This document shows, in pieces, positions 46,609-58,210 of a stretch of DNA of 64,000 bases. Numbering within the stretch: position 1 is the first letter of the stretch; the number at the start of each line of letters is the position of its first letter. The translations under genes were made by a program, and so were the position numbers. Source of the stretch: Hygrophila difformis (Eukaryota > Streptophyta > Magnoliopsida > Lamiales > Acanthaceae); assembly GCA_030278955.1 (NCBI GenBank), contig JAOANR010000012.1, positions 26,281,977-26,345,976 on the forward strand, written 5' to 3'. Below the pieces are notes generated by a model that worked only from the letters and a program-made list of their open reading frames with translations, did no database searches and was not told where the DNA came from.

Positions 46609-49600
46609 TGATAATGGCCAAAATTGTCCATTATTTCCAATCCATTTCCGTGTCTGAGACGGACATTTTGATCGTGATTCCATCTTATTTCAATAAGAAA
46701 GCAGTTGAATTTGACAGATTAATGCGAGTTTGTAAAAACATTGAGCCGGTAATAAAAAGACACAAAATATGCAATTTTAATTGCATTTGTGTTAGAAAAA
46801 TCCAAAAACATGAAAAAAAGAAAAAAGAAAAGAAAAAGGAATGAAAAGATGGGCAAAAGAATAAAAGAGCCCACAAAAATCCAAAAAGATGGGAAAAAGA
46901 TTGAAAATCCCACAACTGAAAATTTGGTTAAGTGATTGAAGCACAATTCGAATTGTGAGCAATTCGAATTAATTCGAATTGCACAACAATTCGAATTGCT
47001 AAAGAGATCAAGAAATGGTTAAGTGTTGGAAGGGATGCAGAAGGCTAGTTCGAATTATTCAAGTTCGAATTAATTCGAATTAGGGAATGAAGAGAGAAGA
47101 AGCCTAATTCGAATTATTCAAGTTCGAATTAATTCGAATTAGGGAATGAAGAGAGAAGAAGCCCAAAGGCAAGAAGAAGATGCAATTCGAATTGTCCAAT
47201 TCGAATTAATTCGAATTGGCACAAACAATTCGAATTGCCAACAAGTGCAAGGAAGCCAAGCAGAAATCCTCATCCAATTCGAGAAATACCAATTCGAATT
47301 ATCACAACAATTCGAATTGACTACTGAAGGCTACAACTCCAACTCAAAGAAGGGATCTCACAATTCGAATTAATTCGAATTGGCTGAGATAATTCGAACT
47401 TCAGCTGTGGAGCAAGAACACAACATTGGTGGGCCTAGGGTTTTGAAGATTGTCTATAAAAGCAGACCTTCCACAACAGAATCAAGAGATCAAGAATTTT
47501 AACCAAAAGGCAGCTTGGGACAAAAAGAACAACAGGAGGTTCCACACCCCTTAAGGGTTAGGTAGGTAGTTTAGATTAGTTTAGTTTATTTTTCTTGCAA
47601 GTTTTATAATCTTTACATGCTTTAATCTTAGTTTAGTGTAGAAGCAGTTTGTGTAACCCTTAGAGTAGCCATTTTCCATATGTCTACATGCTTTCTAGTT
47701 AGAATAAACCCTACCTTCAAGCTAATGATGGTTTTGGGTTCTTTATTTTGCTTTCAAGTGTCAATACAAGGAAAATTTCCAGAAATGGTTTTATCCATTT
47801 GTTTTGGCACTCTTTAATGCTTTCTCTAGAAATAAATGCTTAGTGTGTTTGTTTGTTTCAACTAGGTTACATTTATTATGTCCTAGTTGACATTCAAACT
47901 TAATAAATGCATGTTTGTTGGGTTTTTGGCTTGATTTAGTGCCTTAGAGCTTCAAATAAGTGTTCTTAGGTTTTAGATGTTTTTAATGTCTGTGTTTAGT
48001 TGTATTTTAATTTTATTCTTCCTGCCTTAATCTTATTTCGTGCTTCCTTAGATAACTTGTGTGTTCTTAGTTTACTCATGTAGTTCTTAGATAACTAGAT
48101 GTTTTAGGCTCTTTGATCTCTGATTTCTTGTTTGTAGAAATAGGGTTTGAATCTGGCCAATACCCACTAGACATGTATTTGTTTATTTCTTGAAAATCTC
48201 ACTAGGGTGGCTGTGAAATGACACTGATGTGAGATGAGGGATTTAGTAAATCTAAACCCATCATTACAGTACAGTGTTCACCTAACACATACTTGTGAGA
48301 ACAAAAATTGTTGTTGTCTGAAAATATGTGATTCGAATTGAGGCAATTCGAATTAATTCGAATTGCTAAGAGAAATTCGAATTGCATAGCCAACTATTCT
48401 CTTCATGTGGTTTCCAACCAATTCGAATTATCCAATTCGAATTAATTCGAATTGCCCAACCATTCGAATTGGCTTGAAAACCACATTGTATCCATTGCCA
48501 CCCATTCATGCCTTAGTTTATTTTCCATCCTTTACCAATTCGAATTGTTGCAATTCGAATTAATTCGAATTGCTGTATAATTCGAACTCACCCTCCCTTT
48601 GAGGTAAATGCCTTAGTCAATTTGAGCAAGAAAGGGACTTCGCCAATTCGAATTATTGGCCAATTCGAATTATTGGCCAATTCGAATTGGACAATTCGAA
48701 TTGGATGATGCTCCAATTTCTAGCAATGATCAATTGAGTAAGTGATACTTCATCCTTCATGCATGCTCAATTCGAATTACCCCAATAATTCGAATTGCAC
48801 TATCCCTTCTATTTTGGAAACTCCAAAAATATTTTCTTTCATGATTTGTGTAAGTTGCATGGGTGTATTGGGCCTAGGCCCAATTCATCTGATTTCTATC
48901 CATTACACATCTCAACCCATTAGTGTCCAATCATTGTGTGCTTAACACCCACACAATACCAAAAATATTTTCTTACTTTCTTATTTTCTCTTTCAGTGTG
49001 TATATGAATGGATAATGAGAAACACCACAGATTAATGTTGGTGAAAGGTCCCTTCACAGGGATATCGACTAACCCGTCTTCTGTGTGTCAATCATTATTT
49101 GTTATTTTGCATGATCTGGTTAGTGGTTGGTGGAAGCTTCGGCGAGCGTTCTCTTTACTAAGAGTTTCGATTAGTCACTCAGCCAACTCCTAATCAGATA
49201 CAGTTTTAATTTTCCTTATCTTAATTTCTCAACCTGAATTCAAGTTGCAATAGTATCAACTGATGTCGACCAACATCAGTTGAGAAATATTACAGCAAGA
49301 ACTATGTGGGTTATTCTTCCACTCACAGACAAAAGAAAACTAAATGACGGCGGTCACCGTTGTTTGGGCTTCTTTCTGTCTAAAATCAGTCATCTGGGAT
49401 AATTGGGAACCGGACAGCAGATGTTTGCAGCACGGAAAACCCCAACTATCTCTGGCACTCTTTTAGCCGATTTCTCCTCATCTCAGGCTAATCCACTTTT
49501 GTGTATCGCATTCTGTCTAACCCCACCATATATTTTGGGGTATTTTATTTTCCTTTTCATATACTCGTATGCATGATACTATTATGTAGATGTTCTGGTC

Positions 49601-51538
49601 TTATTGCTATTTTGGGGATCCTTCCCCTTGGACAGAGAAGTCTTGATTTAAATCGGATGTTGCATAATAAACTTCCAACAAAAATTCCTTTATAAAATCC
49701 GGATCTGAGTAAGGGATAGATTCGACAGTTATGACTAATTCATCTTCCACTGGGGATTGATTTTGAGAGCTTAGAAGCAGAGTCAGCGATTAGGTCTCAC
49801 ATAGACTGAAAGGATCTGTGTTTTAATTGAGAGTCTAGTACCAGTATAGGGAATGATTTTCAAATATCAATTTGCTTCTCAAAATTGCTGTGTGTTGGAA
49901 ATCTGATATTAGATATCGCATTAAGTCAATACCCACTTGGGTATGGATGAGATGTGATAAATAATATTAGAGGAACAACATATAGGCCTTGGTGAATTTA
50001 TAAGGTAAGGTCGAGTATTCCTTCGACTACTATCTTCTTCTGCCAAAGTCTAGAATTGAGTCTTGAGTGAGTACATCCGGAATAGGTTCATTTATGGATC
50101 TGTTTCATTTAGTTTGTATCTCATAACTACTCAGATGTTGTAAGCCCTGTGGCTTATTGATATCTTGGGGGTTCTTGATCTGCATCTGGTCACCAAGACC
50201 AGGGGCTCTTTTATACTAACGGAAAGAGACGTTTTTAACAATTCCGAGTGATAGATTTAAATGCTTTCTTTACAGCTTTCTTTACTGCTTTCCTTTTAAA
50301 TGCTTTCATAGAGGTCACTCGGAAGAATTAGGGGCTGTCCATCTGTTAAAAGGTTTGAGAGTTATGGAATGGTTTGGGGCTTGATTTGAAACTTTGGATG
50401 TGACATGGGGGAGTGATAGCAGTACTTGCCATGTCAACTAATGATTTGACAGGTGTTGCTCGTCCACCGTAAATGATTAACATACTTTTGCAAGGCATTG
50501 CAAAGGGAGTTAAGAGTTTATGGTATCTTAGAAATTGCTGTCTTAAGAGCATGTAAACTCTTACTGTAAGTACCTGTCTGTTAAAGGGAACATGGTATAG
50601 AGAGCATGAGAGTTAGCTAACTGGAGGATTATCCCAAGCTAAGATCTGTGTATTAAAAATGGAAGTTCAATTGTGTTTCATCTGAATCTTGTCCAATCTT
50701 TATTATTTCCTCCCTGTCCCTTCTGTCATATTTAAATCTGCTTTCTAGATAGTGTAGCATAATTTCATATGGCTTTCGTAGTATAGATTTAATTGCTTTC
50801 TTCGATCTCGTTTACCATGCTTTGTAGAATAATTTTTACTGCTTTCATGATCTGGTTTAATTTATGTCAAGTAGTTGTTAGAAATCATTGCAAAACTTGA
50901 AACGAGTAATCGAGTGGAAAATCTTAGTAAACGACGTGGGCCCTGCTTCCATCGCACATCCTCCAGTGAACGATCCGGTACTTACTATAAATTACTGCAA
51001 TTTTTGACCCGTGCGCTTTCGGGAGCACAGCTTCTTGACACGAGTAAATAAAAATAACATTTTGGGAAAATACTCATACAGTGGGAAGATGTTCAAGAAT
51101 TTCATGGCAGGTATCTTCTTGACATGAAATTAAGAGAAGCATTATGGTGCAGATACCTAGGACTTTCAGGGTGACAGACTGAAGGTCCATCCCGGTTGCA
51201 CCGTGATACTTGTCAAAAGTTTCATGGCTGGAAGAACCACAGCGCCGTTTGAACCCCACAGGAGTAATAAAAAGGGAAATCTTAGTATATTCTTAAACCC
51301 CTTCCCCCAATCATAACTCTTTTCATGTAATAAATCCGAACTTGGAAATTGTATTCAGACGATTCTTCAACCCCTCCCAGCAGCAAAATGAAACTTGGCT
51401 TGGGTGCAAAAGTTTCATGGCCGTCACCGGGGACTCTTGAGGGACCATTTGAAATCACAGTTTCCTCCTTAAGCAATAAATCAGTAAAAGAAATTTTCAG
51501 AAAATTACTCGTGTCGGCGAAGCTCGTCAAAAGTTTCA
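46609..51538 (+). repeat. Athila-type 3' LTR, 4930 bp
   Basis: Matches 30599-35506 with about ten substitutions by eye, a poly-purine length change near 46817, a 14-bp extra segment near 48428, and a rearranged palindromic block at about 48642-48704. It ends GTTTCA before ATATA. Confidence 0.95.
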
Positions 51539-51543
51539 ATATA

Positions 51544-52013
51544 CTATGGGACAGGCTAGTTATGAAATTGAATTAGTTGGTGTGCACGGCAGCCTCTCTT
51601 TGAATTTAATTTCCAACCACCTTCCTGCTTCAATTTAATTGTGTTGCTGGTTCACTTGCTTGTCCACTCATTTAATACTCCATTTTAGATTGAAAGCAAA
51701 ATTGCATTCAAAATAGAGAGGATCTCTCGAGAGACCAACACCAACAGATTTGAGATTCTAGTGGGCAGTGCTGGGAGGCCAACGGCGGAGCGCAGCTGGA
51801 TTGCTGGAGATGAAGCAGCTTTGATTGTCTTCCGGTAGTGGTGAGCTGCAATTCTTAAACCTGGACGGAGGAGCGGCACCGGGCAGCGGCTTTTGCACAG
51901 GGACAGCGGCGGACAGCAGCTCCACGGTGGGTAATTTTAATTCTTTTACTTTGAGTGTTTATACTCAAACTGTTTTGCTCTGAGTTTGGATCACTCAGGC
52001 TCTGATACCAATT
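51544..52013 (-). other. copia 5' leader with primer site
   Basis: On the - strand, TGGTATCAGAGC (about 51999-52010) begins three bases inside the 5' LTR and matches the 3' end of initiator tRNA-Met, the usual copia primer. The leader then runs to 51544, is interrupted by the Athila-type insertion, and resumes at 30598. Confidence 0.9.
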
Positions 52014-52328
52014 TGTGAATTTTGATATCTCACACACACAAGACACTTTACACTTTTGATATCTAAAAGGATAACCAAAAGCGGAGAGTTGTATAGCTAA
52101 AGCTTGCTTTGTATTTCTTGCTTTGCTTCGCTCTGAGAATTACAATAATCTGAGTACCTATTTATAGAAATGAAAACGCACACAATACAATTAACACATG
52201 CTAAAACTATTCTTATAGTGGCTTCAATACTTTCGGCGCCGTAGATGAGAATTCAACCGGACGGCTTTACTGTTACTTTGATGGCTTCAACAAATACGGC
52301 ATTTGAAGTTTATGCCGTTTTTCCAACA
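52014..52328 (-). repeat. copia 5' LTR
   Basis: 315 bp, three differences from 26188-26502. ATAAC follows at 52329-52333. Confidence 0.93.
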
Positions 52329-52457
52329 ATAACTATATCGCGCATTTAGCTAACTTTTATTAGCAACTTTCATTGCCTGACATTTATTTACCTAACTTTT
52401 AGGTAAATGTTTATTACATTACCTAACCTTTACCCAACTATTAGGTAAAATTTCCTC

Positions 52458-52465
52458 TATAAATA
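52458..52465 (+). promoter_or_regulatory. TATA box of the inverted secreted-peptide locus
   Basis: CTCTATAAATAG, 70-80 bp upstream of the ATG at 52536, with a pyrimidine-rich start region near 52490. It fits a plant core promoter. Confidence 0.65.
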
Positions 52466-52535
52466 GTTTCTGTGCTATCGTCTCATTATACTCATCACTT
52501 CAGTCTCTAATAAAAAAAACTAGTGAGCAGCAGTT

Positions 52536-52708
52536 ATGGAGTTCAAGTTGGTCCTTTTGTTCTTGATTGCAATTGGCACTGGCTGCCGCATACGTCCCGT
52601 CCCGTCCCGTCCCGCCCTATAGTGGCGGGGGCTCCCATGCCAGAAGTGCTTCTGCCCCTGCTCTTCGGGCTGCTGCAGATGCTATTGAGCAGCTGCTCTT
52701 CGGCTTAA
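52536..52708 (+). pseudogene. small secreted-peptide gene, copy A (frameshifted)
   Basis: The ATG at 52536 opens MEFKLVLLFLIAIG, a convincing signal-peptide start. A 5-bp deletion relative to the inverted copy (near 52571) shifts the frame, giving an early stop in the GTCCC-repeat region. A second frame downstream still encodes GSHARSASAPALRAAADAIE, matching the other copy. The product would have been a short secreted peptide of about 55-60 residues, family unknown. With a TATA box upstream it may still be transcribed. Confidence 0.55.
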
Positions 52709-52709
52709 A

Positions 52710-53041
52710 AATAAGCAAGCATAGTAGTAGATACATATAATTATTTAAAAGAGAAGCCGGGTGAGGGCTTCTTGTTAGGGCCGGGGCAGGGCAGGTTTCA
52801 GAGCAGCTGCTCAACAGCATCTGCAGCAGCCCGAAGAGCAGGGGCAGAAGCACTTCTGTCATGGGAGCCCCCCACCGCTATAGGGCGGGACGAGACGTAT
52901 GCGGCAGCCAGTGCCAAAATGATTGCAATCAAGAACAAAAGGACCACTTGAACTCCCTAACATGAAGCCCTCACCCGGCTTCTCTTTTAAATAATGATAT
53001 ATATATATATATATATGTATCTGCTACTATGCTTGCTTGGT
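52710..53041. repeat. second inverted repeat (B/B') enclosing copy A'
   Basis: AAGCAAGCATAGTAGTAGAT (52710) and the block GAGAAGCCGGGTGAGGGCTTC (52751-52771; 21 bp) recur inverted at about 52964-53035. Order is A-B-A'-B', so B and B' close around the inverted gene copy. An AT dinucleotide run interrupts B' (52998-53016). Confidence 0.85.
52797..52960 (-). pseudogene. small secreted-peptide gene, inverted copy A' (frameshifted)
   Basis: Reverse complement of copy A with about 90% identity by eye. Its frame runs IAIILALAAAYVSSRP and then GGSHDRSASAPALRAAADAVE to a stop, so it keeps the join lost in copy A. Here the signal-peptide start is damaged (the ATG is lost and one base is missing after GAGTTCAAG). 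Neither copy is intact. The two together would fold into a ~160-bp hairpin if transcribed through. Confidence 0.55.
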
Positions 53042-53059
53042 TTTAGGTATTTATACATC

Positions 53060-54856
53060 CTCATTCTGTTGAGAAGTTTCGGCTGTGTGTAGACTGTATT
53101 ATGTGTGTTTTTAAATGTAATTCGGGGGCAGGTTTTAAATAAATTACTACTAGTTGTTTAAATTTGATTGTGATTTGCGGTGCACAATACAATGCAGGAA
53201 TAATGCTGGACAAAGAAACAAATTAACAAAGAAAATCATTGAATCTGCAGTGCAATCAATCACGGAATGTTGGACATATATAGCACACACTCATAAACCC
53301 TTCATGTAATTAATCTGCAATGTAATTTGGAAACTGAAAAATCAAGCTCAAACTCTAAGAATATACTAAAAATATTCATCAATTGCAGTAGTCAGAAGAG
53401 ATGAGTGATGAATTGACAGATGAATTGGGAGCCAGCCACGGATCTCACTCAACTCGCCTGGGCATTTTACGCACGGTTTTACCATAAAAAATGATAGAGA
53501 AATACTAGTACTTTATACGAGTAATATGCGGGCCCCACTGAAGACAATACGGAGTAGTAGATTAGTCATATCACAACCCCCATCGCTTGGCAAATAGATC
53601 ATCTGGCATAATACATCTTCTTCAAATGATGCTCAGAATTTGCTTCATTATTATTGTTAATGGTACTGCTGCACTGTCATTTATTTAAACAAATCGCTTA
53701 CTTATAACACCGATCTAGCTAAATGAACAAAGACCCCACTCAATTATGTCTCTATATTTCTGGAAATCAACAAAATGACGACGACATTACAGACATGAAT
53801 ATGCGGCCCTAACTCGTTCATCAAGAAATTTCAGATCCACGAGGTTGTTGGGGATATGATATAATCAGCGTCATAGGAATCAACAAGAATCAGGCATAAC
53901 AGTATTATTATTGCATTAATAATATCAAGACTCGACCAAGACACATTTAGAGATAACAATTAAGTCATGAATAATGATCACAAATAATCGAATCGAATAT
54001 GCCCCTGTCGGTTGGGAACTCTTGATCATAATCAAGCTGGACCGTCGATACTAAATCTTACCAGAAAAAGGAAATACACTGCTAATAATATGTTGGTGCT
54101 GCGTTAATTTTCCTAAGTAAAGTTAGTCGGGTCGGGTTGCCCATATAACCTCTGCTTATTTGGCGAACACATGGTGCCACCGTGTATGTTTAAGGATTAA
54201 TCTCTGCCACATCATCACAAAGTCATCATTAGAAATTTTTGGACCGATTCAAACATAATTAACATTTATAGCTGACTAAATGGGTAATCAAATTAAAAAA
54301 TGATGGATTTGGAATTTTTGAAAAGTTAAGAACCTACTTACCCTTTTTTTTCCATTTAATTTAATGTAGCAGTTCGATTACTCTGTTTTGAATTAAGCAT
54401 TGGGCCAAACATCAATTATCTCCCCTCTCAATTTCAGCATAAACCCACTTAATTTCCTTAGTGGCCTAACCCAACTCCCACATTATAACCCAGCCCGATA
54501 GTACCTAAAACCCTACCCGGTCCATCATCCATCCCCAAATCTGAATTTTGAATGGGCACACCGCACACACCTCATTTTCCCGTTTGAATTTTGAATGGCA
54601 AGAGTAGCGAGTAGGATTGGGGAGCTTTGGTATTGAAATTGGACCAAAAAGATAAAAGGTTAGAAAAAAGAAAAAATCAAGTACTTATCTAATTGTCTTA
54701 CCAAAAAGGGAAGTTAGGCGGACACACACATGACACTATTACACCCCCAACATCAAGTATGGTCCCCAATGTCAAAACTCAGCCGGTAGAAAAGACACAC
54801 GTCTTTACATTTTCCATAATTGGAAAAAGGGTCAATCAATAATACTAGTAATCTAG
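53060..54856. other. AT-rich intergenic sequence
   Basis: No gene, RNA or clear element end seen in this stretch. Confidence 0.5.
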
Positions 54857-54858
54857 TA

Positions 54859-55378
54859 CTCCCTCCGGCATTTAATCATATTAATGTTTGACATAGTAAA
54901 CACTATTAATTTATTAACTTTGATTCAACTTTTTACGACAGTTACATAAGATAAAACATACTACCTCTGTCTCATTATAATCGCTACGGACCCACCTGAC
55001 ACATATGTCGATACACATTTTTAACGGTTAATAACTTAAATTGTGTACAATAAAAAGTTATAAAAATTTGATATTCTAAAACTACAAGATTAGACGAATC
55101 TAACAAGATCTCATTTGACTATGTTTTTCTTACATAACTGATAAAAATACGAATTAAACTTAAACAGTGAATAGTGTCAAAAAGTCAAACGTGACAATCT
55201 AAATGAGACGGAGGAAGTAGTAAAGTGAGATCTTGTTAGATTTGTCTAATCACATAGTTTTAGAATATTAATTTTTTATAATTTTTACTTTTATACAATT
55301 TGAGATATTAATCGTTAAATATTTACATTGGATTGCGTAAAAACATGGAATGTTAATATCATTTGATGACGGAGGGAG
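54859..55378. mobile_element. Stowaway-like MITE, host of a nested MITE
   Basis: Ends CTCCCTCCG and CGGAGGGAG, flanked by TA on both sides (54857-54858 and 55379-55380). The inverted ends continue for ~30 bp (CATTTAATCATATTAATGTT with GGAATGTTAATATCATTTGA). Removing the insert at 54961-55220 leaves a ~260-bp element like the others in the window. Confidence 0.85.
54961..55220. mobile_element. Stowaway-like MITE nested in the MITE above
   Basis: Ends CTACCTCTGTCTCATT and AATGAGACGGAGGAAGTAG, with TA at 54959-54960 and 55221-55222. Confidence 0.85.
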
Positions 55379-55380
55379 TA

Positions 55381-56037
55381 TCTTAGACAATTATTTTCAT
55401 TCCATTTTAGGAAACCCCAAACTACCCTCCATACATCCACCTACCCCTATTCACTACACTCCACCTAACCCTCAATTTTCCATTCACCCCCCTACATTCC
55501 CATACGGTAAATATTGGATTGATCGAATGTCGTATTGGATTATATTCGAATTTGAATACGAAACAACTATCCAACATAATATTTCAATATTTGTATTCGA
55601 ATCCAAATCCGGAGGAATATTGATAGAATATTATCCAAATATCCGAATATATTAATATATTATATTATTATTTATTAATTAAAAATTATCAATTATTATA
55701 AAAAAAATCAAATTATCCTATAATTTTACAAAATTTATCATTTTAAAAAAGATTATAAAAAATTATCCGCTAATTTGTATCCGGTTGAATCTGTATCCAT
55801 CATGTATCCGATTTGCATTTGTACCCAAAAGTATTCGAATTCGTATTCGTATCCGGTATATCCGACCGTATCCTTACAATTTTCATCCCTAAATTATACT
55901 ATTACCAGGTTGCTTGGATCTCAGAATTTTGCCTTCAACATATATGATCAATGAATATGCTCTTTTAGATTTATTTCACAATATTACTCATGCTAGCAAA
56001 ACATATTTATCAATAGAACCCAATGGCATTAATAGAT
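55381..56037. other. AT-rich sequence, no gene
   Basis: Frequent TATTCGAAT/ATCCGAAT-type phrases (55500-55870) suggest an old degraded repeat. No supported gene. Confidence 0.4.
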
Positions 56038-56046
56038 TTATAGTTT

Positions 56047-56192
56047 TTCTTGGTGAAACCGGGTATTCCCAAGCCACCTTGGACCCAAGACTAATCCCTC
56101 GAGCATAGGTAATGAAGGGTGCCTCTCCCAAAGTAGTTTTTTTTTGCATACATAAGGCTCCAATCAATTCAAGCCAACTGCTGTTGGTTAAC
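56047..56192 (-). mobile_element. tRNA-derived SINE, second family copy
   Basis: Shares GAAACCGGGTATTCCCA, GGTGCCTCTCCCAAA and GCATACATAAGGCT with the SINE at 23307-23460. TTATAGTTT flanks it at 56038-56046 and 56193-56201. Confidence 0.8.
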
Positions 56193-56232
56193 TTATAGTT
56201 TGCAATAATGAGAATGATTACATTTTTTTATT

Positions 56233-56412
56233 ACAATTTTTTTTGGAGGAGCCACTAAAGGCCTGGGAAATGGGTGGTGTGAGTTCATACCATATAAATT
56301 ACAAAATAAATTACAAAGGGAAAAAAAATGAGAGATAGGGGGCGTGGGGAATCGAACCTCCATCATTTTGTTGGAAATCAAGGAATTTAATTACTTGGGC
56401 TAATGAGTGTCA
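56233..56412 (-). mobile_element. different SINE, candidate
   Basis: On the - strand an A-box-like TTAGCCCAAGTAA, a B box GGTTCGATTCC near 56351, and an A tail (T run at about 56239-56246 on +). Ends and target duplication are not clear. Confidence 0.5.
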
Positions 56413-56535
56413 TAGAGTTAAGAGAAACCTTAATTATATTTATTATTTATAAAACTATAATATTATTTAATTAAAATAATTTTCGTCCTTATATATCATT
56501 CTACATACTAAATATGTTATCTATTAATTAATATA

Positions 56536-57762
56536 GGAAAAAAAGATAAAATAGTCCTTTTTCTTTTCAAAAAATTCAAATCAGTCCTTTTTCTATTTTA
56601 TTACCAAAACAGTCCTCTACAAATGCTAATTATGTCCAAATCAGTCCTTTTTTCACTAATTATATTCTAATTGCTGACGTGGCAAGGGTTTTAATTTAAA
56701 CCTGACACGTGTGCATAATATTAGTCATTTTTCTTTTATCTTTTGTCAATTCAGTCCTAAACTTTTATTTTGTTCTATTTAGTCCTCTACCCCAATCACT
56801 CATTTTATATTAATTGGCCTCAAACATTTCAAATTATTTCATTTTAGGCCCAGAACCTTAAATTTTTTATTATTACTAATCCATTTATCAAATAAATGCA
56901 CAACATACTTCCATAAATAAAATTAAACACCAAACCTCATATATTGGGTTTGACTGCTTTGTTATCGGGTCTTTCAAGTACCGAAATTTTACGGACTCTC
57001 TCTAATAACCACTCGACCGCAACCGATTGTTCATTGGTTTTGATTTCCTTCAGTAACAATCAACAGAATCTTACTTTGCGTCCTACCTTAGGATGTAGCA
57101 ATATTTGAGTAAATGATTTAACTTGAATTTTTGGAAGGTTATGGATACAGGAAGCCTTGGTTTTATTGAAAAATATTAATATTATTAAAAATATTAAAAA
57201 AATAGCCTGAATTTTATTGTCCACAAAGTACGATTGTGCTGATTGTTGCTGAAGGAAACCAGAACCAATGAACCATCGTTACGGTCGGGTGGTTAGAGAG
57301 AGTCCGTAAAATTCGGAACTTCGAAGACCCGGTAACAAGGCGGTCAAACTCAATGTATGAGGTTTGGTATTTAATTTTATTTACGGAAGTATGTTGGGCA
57401 TTTATTTGATAAATGTATTAGTAATAATAAAAAATTTAAGATTCTGGGCCTAAAATGAAATAATTTGAAAGGTTTGATGCCAATTAATATAAAAATGAGT
57501 GATTGGGGTAGAGGACTAAATAGAACAAAATAAAAGTTTAGGACTGAATTGGCAAAAGATAAAAGAAAAAGGACTAATATTATGCACACGTGTCATGTTT
57601 AAATTAAAACCCTTGCCACGTCAGCAATTAGAATATAATTAGTGAAAAAAGGACTGATTTGGACATAATTAGCATTTGTAGAGGACTGTTTTGGTAATAA
57701 AATAGAAAAAGGACTGATTTGAATTTTTTGAAAAGAAAAAGGACTATTTTATCTTTTTTTCC
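56536..57762. mobile_element. foldback/MULE-type element with ~530-bp inverted ends
   Basis: Arms 56536-57065 and about 57235-57762 are inverted copies with scattered differences, starting GGAAAAAAAGATAAAATAGT. AATTAATATA (10 bp) flanks both sides (56526-56535 and 57763-57772). The ~170-bp loop is non-coding. Confidence 0.85.
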
Positions 57763-57844
57763 AATTAATATATGCTAATTTACCAAATACGTATAATGAA
57801 ATCTACTATTAATATTTACAGCTCAAATCTACTCTTAATGTATA

Positions 57845-58104
57845 CTACCTCCGTATCAAAATGTTTATTACGGACTCACTTTTTACGCAGTTCAATGCAC
57901 CTTTTAAAACATTAATAACTGAAGTTCGATACAAGTAAAATTCTAAAAGTTTGATATTTAAAAGCTACACGACGAAACGAATCTAACAAGTTCCAATTTG
58001 GCTATATTTTAACTTGTATAACTATGATACAACTTTAAGTGAAAGTATGTATATGAATAGTAACATATTACCAAATGTAAGAAACAAATCGATACGGGAG
58101 GTAG
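57845..58104. mobile_element. Stowaway-like MITE
   Basis: Ends CTACCTCCGTATC and GATACGGGAGGTAG, with TA at 57843-57844 and 58105-58106. Confidence 0.85.
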
Positions 58105-58210
58105 TATAAGGAAAAAAATAAAAGTATCGTCAGATATAATTATAATTTAATATACGAGTTGTTAAGTAAGTATGATCCATCAATCATTAAAGACTTTTAT
58201 CACCGTTATC

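Larger units (their letters stand above)
30599..51538 (+). mobile_element. ~20.9-kb Athila-type Ty3 retrotransposon with 4.9-kb LTRs and an F-box gene
   Basis: Two near-identical direct LTRs (30599-35506 and 46609-51538) begin TGATAATGG and end GTTTCA. ATATA flanks both outer sides (30594-30598 and 51539-51543; weak on its own because the left side is an AT repeat). A primer site follows the left LTR, and gag-pol in the Ty3 order (protease, RT, RNase H, integrase) follows. The DLG protease motif, the primer site and the sequence of pol fit the Athila/Tat group. An intron-containing F-box gene lies where Athila elements carry an env-like frame. About ten substitutions separate the LTRs, so insertion was recent. 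Confidence 0.93.
26188..52328 (-). mobile_element. Ty1/copia retrotransposon, split by a nested Athila-type element
   Basis: Its two 315-bp LTRs lie 25.8 kb apart, in the same orientation, with ATAAC on both outer sides. On the - strand the order is LTR, primer site, leader, gag, protease, integrase, reverse transcriptase, RNase H, polypurine tract, LTR. Removing the insert at 30599-51538 leaves about 5.2 kb, a normal copia length. Domain order and gag type suggest a Tnt1/Tork-like lineage. Coding frames are broken by at least three single-base shifts, so it is defective. Confidence 0.92.

Noticed and set aside
52523..52862. Leu-rich frames of 61 and 81 aa on both strands in the peptide locus
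   Set aside because: They are out of frame with the signal-peptide start and are mirror images caused by the inverted copies.
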